Assembly (NCBI RefSeq): GCF_011300215.1
Contig: NZ_CP049866.1
Span: 1,240,001-1,304,000 of the forward strand
DNA length: 64,000 nucleotides
Direction of reading: 5' to 3'
Source of the DNA: Nocardioides piscis
Lineage (GTDB): Bacteria > Actinomycetota > Actinomycetes > Propionibacteriales > Nocardioidaceae
The first letter of the stretch is position 1, and the number at the start of each line of letters is the position of its first letter. The notes beneath the pieces are model-generated. The model was not told where the DNA came from. It searched no databases and worked only from the letters and a program-made list of their open reading frames with translations. The position numbers and the translations under genes were made by a program. Shown here in pieces: positions 60,506-64,000 of the stretch.

Positions 60506-61700
60506 GCCCAACGACGAGCATCCTGGTCACCGGCATCGGCGAGCTGGTCACCAACGACTCGACCATCCAGGGCAACGACGATGCCGACCGGTTCCTCGGC
60601 ATCGTGCGTGACGCCGCCGTCGTCATCGAGGGCAGCACCGTCGCGTGGGTCGGACCCGCCCATGACGCCCCCGTGGCGGACACGGCGTTCGACGCGGGCG
60701 GGCGTGCGGTCATCCCGGGCTACGTCGACAGCCACAGCCACCTCGTGTTCGCCGGCGACCGGGCGCAGGAGTTCGCCGCCCGGATGACCGGTGAGCCCTA
60801 TTCGGCCGGTGGCATCCGCACCACCGTCGCCGCCACGCGAGCGGCCAGCGACGAGCAGCTGCTGTCACACGTCGCCCGTCTCGTCGCCGAGATGCGGGCC
60901 CAGGGCACCACCTCCGTGGAGATCAAGAGCGGCTACGGCTTGAGCGTCCACGACGAGGCCCGCTCGCTCGCCGTGGCGCGGCAGTTCACCCAGGACACCA
61001 CCTTCCTCGGCGCCCACGTCGTCCCCGATGGCACCACCCCGAGGACTACGTCGCTCTCGTCACCGGCCCCATGCTGACGGCGGCGGCGCCCCATGCCCGC
61101 TGGATCGACGTGTTCTGCGAGGACGGCGCCTTCGACGTCGACCAGGCACGAGCCATCCTGGCCGCCGGCACCGACAACGGCCTGCGCGGTCGCCTCCACG
61201 CCAACCAGCTGACGTATGGCGGGGGCGTGCAGCTGGCCGCGGAGCTCGGCCTGGTGGCGGTCGACCACTGCACCTACCTCACCGACGACGACGTCGACGC
61301 GCTGGCACAGAGCGGCACGATCGCGACCCTGCTCCCGGGCGTGGAGTTCTCGACCCGGCAGCCCTATCCCGATGCCCGGCGGCTGATCGACGCCGGTGTC
61401 CGGGTCGCCCTCGCCAGTGACTGCAACCCCGGCTCGTGCTTCACCAGCTCGATGGCGCTGTGCATCGCCCTGGCCGTGCGCGAGATGGGGATGAGCCCGG
61501 CCGAGGCGTTGCACGCCGCCACCGCCATGGGGGCGCGGGCGCTCGACCGCGACGACGTCGGCACGATCGCCCCGGGAAAGGCCGCCGACCTGGTGCTCCT
61601 CGACGCCCCGTCATACGTCCATCTCGCCTATCGCCCCGGTGTCCCGCTCGTCGCGGGGGTCTGGCAGGGCGGACGCCCGGTCGTCGGCAGTCTGAGGTAG
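60502..61700 (+). CDS. hutI: Imidazolonepropionase (frameshifted)
   Basis: The ATG overlaps the hutF stop (ATGA). N-terminal half: [33 protein letters not shown] (HxH metal site), [10 protein letters not shown] and [10 protein letters not shown]. The frame is lost at 61037-61040 (CCCC). One added C continues [64 protein letters not shown], and [23 protein letters not shown] to the TAG at 61698; about 399 residues. Hydrolyses imidazolone propionate to formiminoglutamate. Its last 26 bases plus 10 more recur downstream. Confidence 0.95.
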
Positions 61701-61706
61701 CGCGAG
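61671..61706 (+). repeat. Direct repeat, copy 1 (hutI 3' end)
   Basis: 36 bp spanning the final hutI codons, TAG stop and 6 more bases; repeated at 61862-61897 with one mismatch. Confidence 0.93.
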
Positions 61707-61760
61707 CCCAGCCGCCGGCTGGGCCTGCGTCAGAGCGAACCCGTCAGCCCACTCGCCCAC

Positions 61761-61846
61761 CACACGCGGGTGGTGGGGCCTGATCGTTGCTAGTGCGGTC
61801 GTCTGCGCGGGTCCCAGCGACAACACGACCCCACCACCCGCGTGTG
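61761..61846. repeat. Inverted repeat, 18-bp perfect arms, between direct repeats
   Basis: Arms 61761-61778 (CACACGCGGGTGGTGGGG) and 61829-61846 (exact complement), loop of 50 nt. Could be the hutI terminator or the core of a small inserted element. Confidence 0.88.
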
Positions 61847-61861
61847 ACGGGGATGCCGGCG

Positions 61862-61897
61862 GGACGCCCGGTCGTCGGCAATCTGAGGTAGCGCGAG
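61862..61897 (+). repeat. Direct repeat, copy 2 (duplicate of hutI 3' end)
   Basis: 35 of 36 bases identical to 61671-61706, 191 bp downstream, in the same orientation. Confidence 0.93.
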
Positions 61898-61985
61898 CGC
61901 TCGACTAGGGAGCCTGACTGATGTGTGGGGCTACCTCAGCGACGCACTGTCTTCTCATCCACACCAGATGAAGGAGACGAGAACC

Positions 61986-62114
61986 ATGTTCACCACGGAC
62001 ATCACATTCATGAACGCCGAGGTCGCCTACCGCACCCAGCGGATGCGCAACGACCTGGGACGGCGTCGGGTCCTGACCACGACCCGTCGCCGGCGGGACG
62101 CCGCGATCAGTTGA
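61986..62114 (+). CDS. 42-residue hypothetical peptide upstream of LuxR-type regulator
   Basis: ATG at 61986 with AAGGAG about 8 nt upstream: FTTDITFMNAEVAYRTQRMRNDLG then RRRVLTTTRRRRDAAIS. Hydrophobic-polar start, strongly basic end, no transmembrane helix. The regulator gene follows 47 bp later. The good ribosome binding site and a non-random basic tail support a real small protein, function unknown. Confidence 0.5.
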   Translation: MFTTDITFMNAEVAYRTQRMRNDLGRRRVLTTTRRRRDAAIS

Positions 62115-62161
62115 CCCGTTCGACGACCACACCCGTCGCAGTGTCGGCGGGGGAGGACACA

Positions 62162-64000
62162 ATGTCGTTCGTGTCCACCTCGCGCAGTGTCGACCTCGTC
62201 GGACGCGACGACGAGCTGTCGGCCCTGGTCTCACAGCTGGGCATCAGCTCGTTCCCGGGCACCAGCCGCGCAGTGCTGCTCGCCGGCGACGCAGGGGTGG
62301 GAAAGACGCGCCTGCTGACCGAGCTGCGCGACGTCGCCGTCGAGGCGGGTTGGCTGGTGCTCGCCGGACACTGTCTCGACCTCGCCGAGGGGTCCATGCC
62401 CTATCTCCCCTTCACCGAGATCCTCGGGCGCGTGCTGACCGAGCGGCCGGAGGTGGCGGCGAGCGTCATCGAACGCCATCCCACCCTCGCCCGTCTCGCG
62501 CCGGGCCGCAGGCTGCAGGTCAGTGAGGACCGGGACGAGGCACAGTCCCTCGACCGGGGAAACGTCTTCGCCGCGGTCCACGACCTCTTCGAGGCGGTGG
62601 GGCAGAGCGCGCCGCTGCTCGTCGTCGTCGAGGACACCCACTGGGCCGACCAGTCGACCCGCGACATGCTCAGCTTCCTCTTCGCCCGCCCCTTCGACGG
62701 CCAGGTTGCGCTGGTGGTCTCCTATCGCTCCGACGACCTGCACCGCCGCCACCCGCTCCGCCCCCAGGTCGCCGAGTGGGCGCGGCTGCGCGGCGTCGAG
62801 CGGATCCAGGTCGACCCCCTCGACGAGACCCAGGTCCGCCGGCTGATCCACGCGATGCACACCGAGTCCCCGCTCGCCGAGGCGAGCGTCGCCGAGATCA
62901 TCGACCGCGCCCAGGGCAACGCCTTCTTCGTCGAGGAGCTGGTCGGCGTCAGCTGGTCGACCGACGGGCCCATCCCCTCGGAGCTGGCCGACGTGCTGCT
63001 GGTCCGCCTCGACCGGCTCGACGAGCGGACGCTGGAGGTGGTGCGGGCGGCCAGTGTCGCCGGCCGCCGGGTCTCCCACACCTTGCTGGCCGCCGTCACC
63101 GGGCTCGCCCCCGCCGAGCTGGAAGCCGCCCTGCGCTCCGCGGTCGAGTCCAACGTCCTCGAGCAGACCCGCGGATCGGCATACCGCTTCCGACACGCGC
63201 TGCTGGGCGAGGCCGTCTATGACGACCTGTTGCCCGGCGAGCGCGTCCGGCTCCACACCGCCTTCAGCGCGGCCCTGCAGTCGGGCCTTGCCCGGGGACC
63301 GCGGCCGAGCTGGCGCTCCACGCCCGCCGGGCCGGCGACCGGCTGACGGCGGCCAGGGCGAGCGTCGACGCCGGCAACCAGGCGTTCGCCGTCGGCGGTC
63401 CCAACGAGGCGGCGATGCAGTTCCTCGAGGCCCTCGACCTCCTCGCCACCGACGTGGAGGTGCCCGATGACATCGACCTGCTTGCGCTCGTGCGTCGGTG
63501 CGCGGAGGCCTTTATCGCGTCCGGCCGCGTGTCCAAGGCTGTCAAGGTGCTCCGCCGCCAGCTGGCCCTGCTCCCCGACGACTCCCCCGACCTCGACCGT
63601 GGACAGCTGCTGACCGCCCTGGCCGGCGCGCTGCTGCTGACCGACAGCACCGAGGACCCCGAGGCCATCGCGGCGGAGGCTGTGACGCTGCTGGCCGAGG
63701 CGCCACCGCGACTCCGCGCCCGCGCGCTCAACGTCTATGCCCAGTGCATGGCCCGCGGCAACGAGGAGCGGGCCCGGGCCGTCGCGATGGAGGCCTTGGC
63801 GCTGGCCGAGCGACACAGCCTGACCGGGCAGGTCGTCGAGATCTCGACGACCCTGATCCGTCTTGACGACACCACCGACCTCGAACAGCTGCGTGACTCG
63901 TGGCGCGAGATCGCCCAGCGCGCCCGCGACTCCGGACACCTGGAGGCCGAGCTCAGGGCCACCTATTTCCTCGGCCGTTCCGACCACGACCGCGGCGACC
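62162..64000 (+). CDS. LuxR/MalT-type AAA ATPase regulator, N-terminal part (frameshifted, runs off window)
   Basis: ATG at 62162. LVGRDDELSALVSQLG starts an AAA/NB-ARC module: Walker A AGDAGVGKTRLL, Walker B LLVVVEDTHWAD, then a winged helix with RAQGNAFFVEELVG and RFRHALLGEAVYDDLLPGERVRLH, typical of large ATP-binding LuxR regulators. The GGGG at 63294-63297 breaks the frame; one extra G gives TAAELALHARRAGDRLTAARASVDAGNQAFAVG, which begins a TPR-like region that stays open to the window end. The LuxR HTH would be outside. Target unknown. Confidence 0.85.

Larger units (their letters stand above)
61701..61985. other. Non-coding interval between hutI and the small peptide gene
   Basis: 285 bp with no supported gene: an 18-bp inverted repeat and the second copy of the hutI end. 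After 61897 there is ordinary promoter-like DNA (CTAGGGAGCCTGACTG) before the 42-residue gene. Confidence 0.6.

Noticed and set aside
61671..61897. Integrated mobile island with att sites
   Set aside because: Only 155 bp lie between the direct repeats and there is no integrase, so I report it as a duplication, not an island.
9205..63297. Eight true pseudogenes or phase-variable genes
   Set aside because: All need the same +1 base in short G/C runs of 4-5, too short for usual phase variation. Several are central metabolic genes. Sequencing error is more likely.

Overview
The window is high-GC actinobacterial chromosome. Gene content points to Nocardioidaceae or a close relative: a mycothiol-dependent isomerase-family protein, an EtfD-type membrane oxidoreductase, a DesA3-like desaturase with its ferredoxin reductase, an actinobacterial-type Dcd, a DUF6131-like mini membrane protein, an IdeR-like iron box, and many apparently leaderless starts (TAnnnT followed by 6-7 nt and then ATG or GTG). 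The genus is an inference. No prophage, insertion sequence, CRISPR array or rRNA is visible. There is one tRNA, tRNA-Gly(CCC).

Layout. 1-5.4 kb: end of an M1-peptidase lipoprotein gene coupled to an ECF sigma factor; divergent Ser/Thr kinase followed by two tandem glycosyltransferases and a membrane-anchored protein. 5.4-7.75 kb: a tightly coupled three-gene unit of a small peptide with 14 DGGA repeats, a JmjC/cupin_4 oxygenase and a sucrase/ferredoxin-like Fe-S protein. I read it as a candidate undescribed peptide-modification (RiPP-like) system; it is the most interesting locus here. 7.9-13.4 kb: amidohydrolase, PucR-type regulator, divergent ferredoxin reductase and desaturase. 13.8-22.4 kb: envelope proteins, SDR and mycothiol-type enzyme, then an ABC transporter plus two-component system in one overlapping operon. 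22.6-26.1 kb: FadE-like acyl-CoA dehydrogenase, TauE/SafE exporter and Rrf2 regulator. 26.2-33.2 kb: small enzymes, secreted proteins, tRNA-Gly, SGNH hydrolase, dcd and an iron-regulated siderophore-interacting protein. 33.3-39.3 kb: giant EtfD-like oxidoreductase with a repeat-bearing tail, and a secreted metallohydrolase-like protein. 39.4-47 kb and 58-61.7 kb: histidine utilisation genes split into three units (hutH; hutU; M20 amidohydrolase-hutF-hutI). All three carry the same GTCTCGGATCCGAGAC-type palindrome upstream, which defines a local regulon. 47.3-51 kb: a three-gene WxL-like cell-surface system, unusual outside Firmicutes. 51-58 kb: two malyl-CoA-lyase-type enzymes, conserved hypothetical proteins, quinone oxidoreductase, nitroreductase and a Cds1-like PLP enzyme. 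62-64 kb: a LuxR/MalT-type ATPase regulator running off the window.

How genes work together. FadE and EtfD (14 kb apart) share a TetR-like palindrome and would pass beta-oxidation electrons to the quinone pool. HutH, HutU, HutF and HutI plus the M20 enzyme would take histidine to glutamate. The desaturase and its reductase form a membrane-lipid unit under a palindromic operator.

Sequence quality. Eight genes are broken by a frameshift, and in every case adding a single G or C to a 4-5 base G/C run restores the frame. This looks like systematic homopolymer under-calling rather than eight real mutations. I annotate these as single genes with the frameshift noted.
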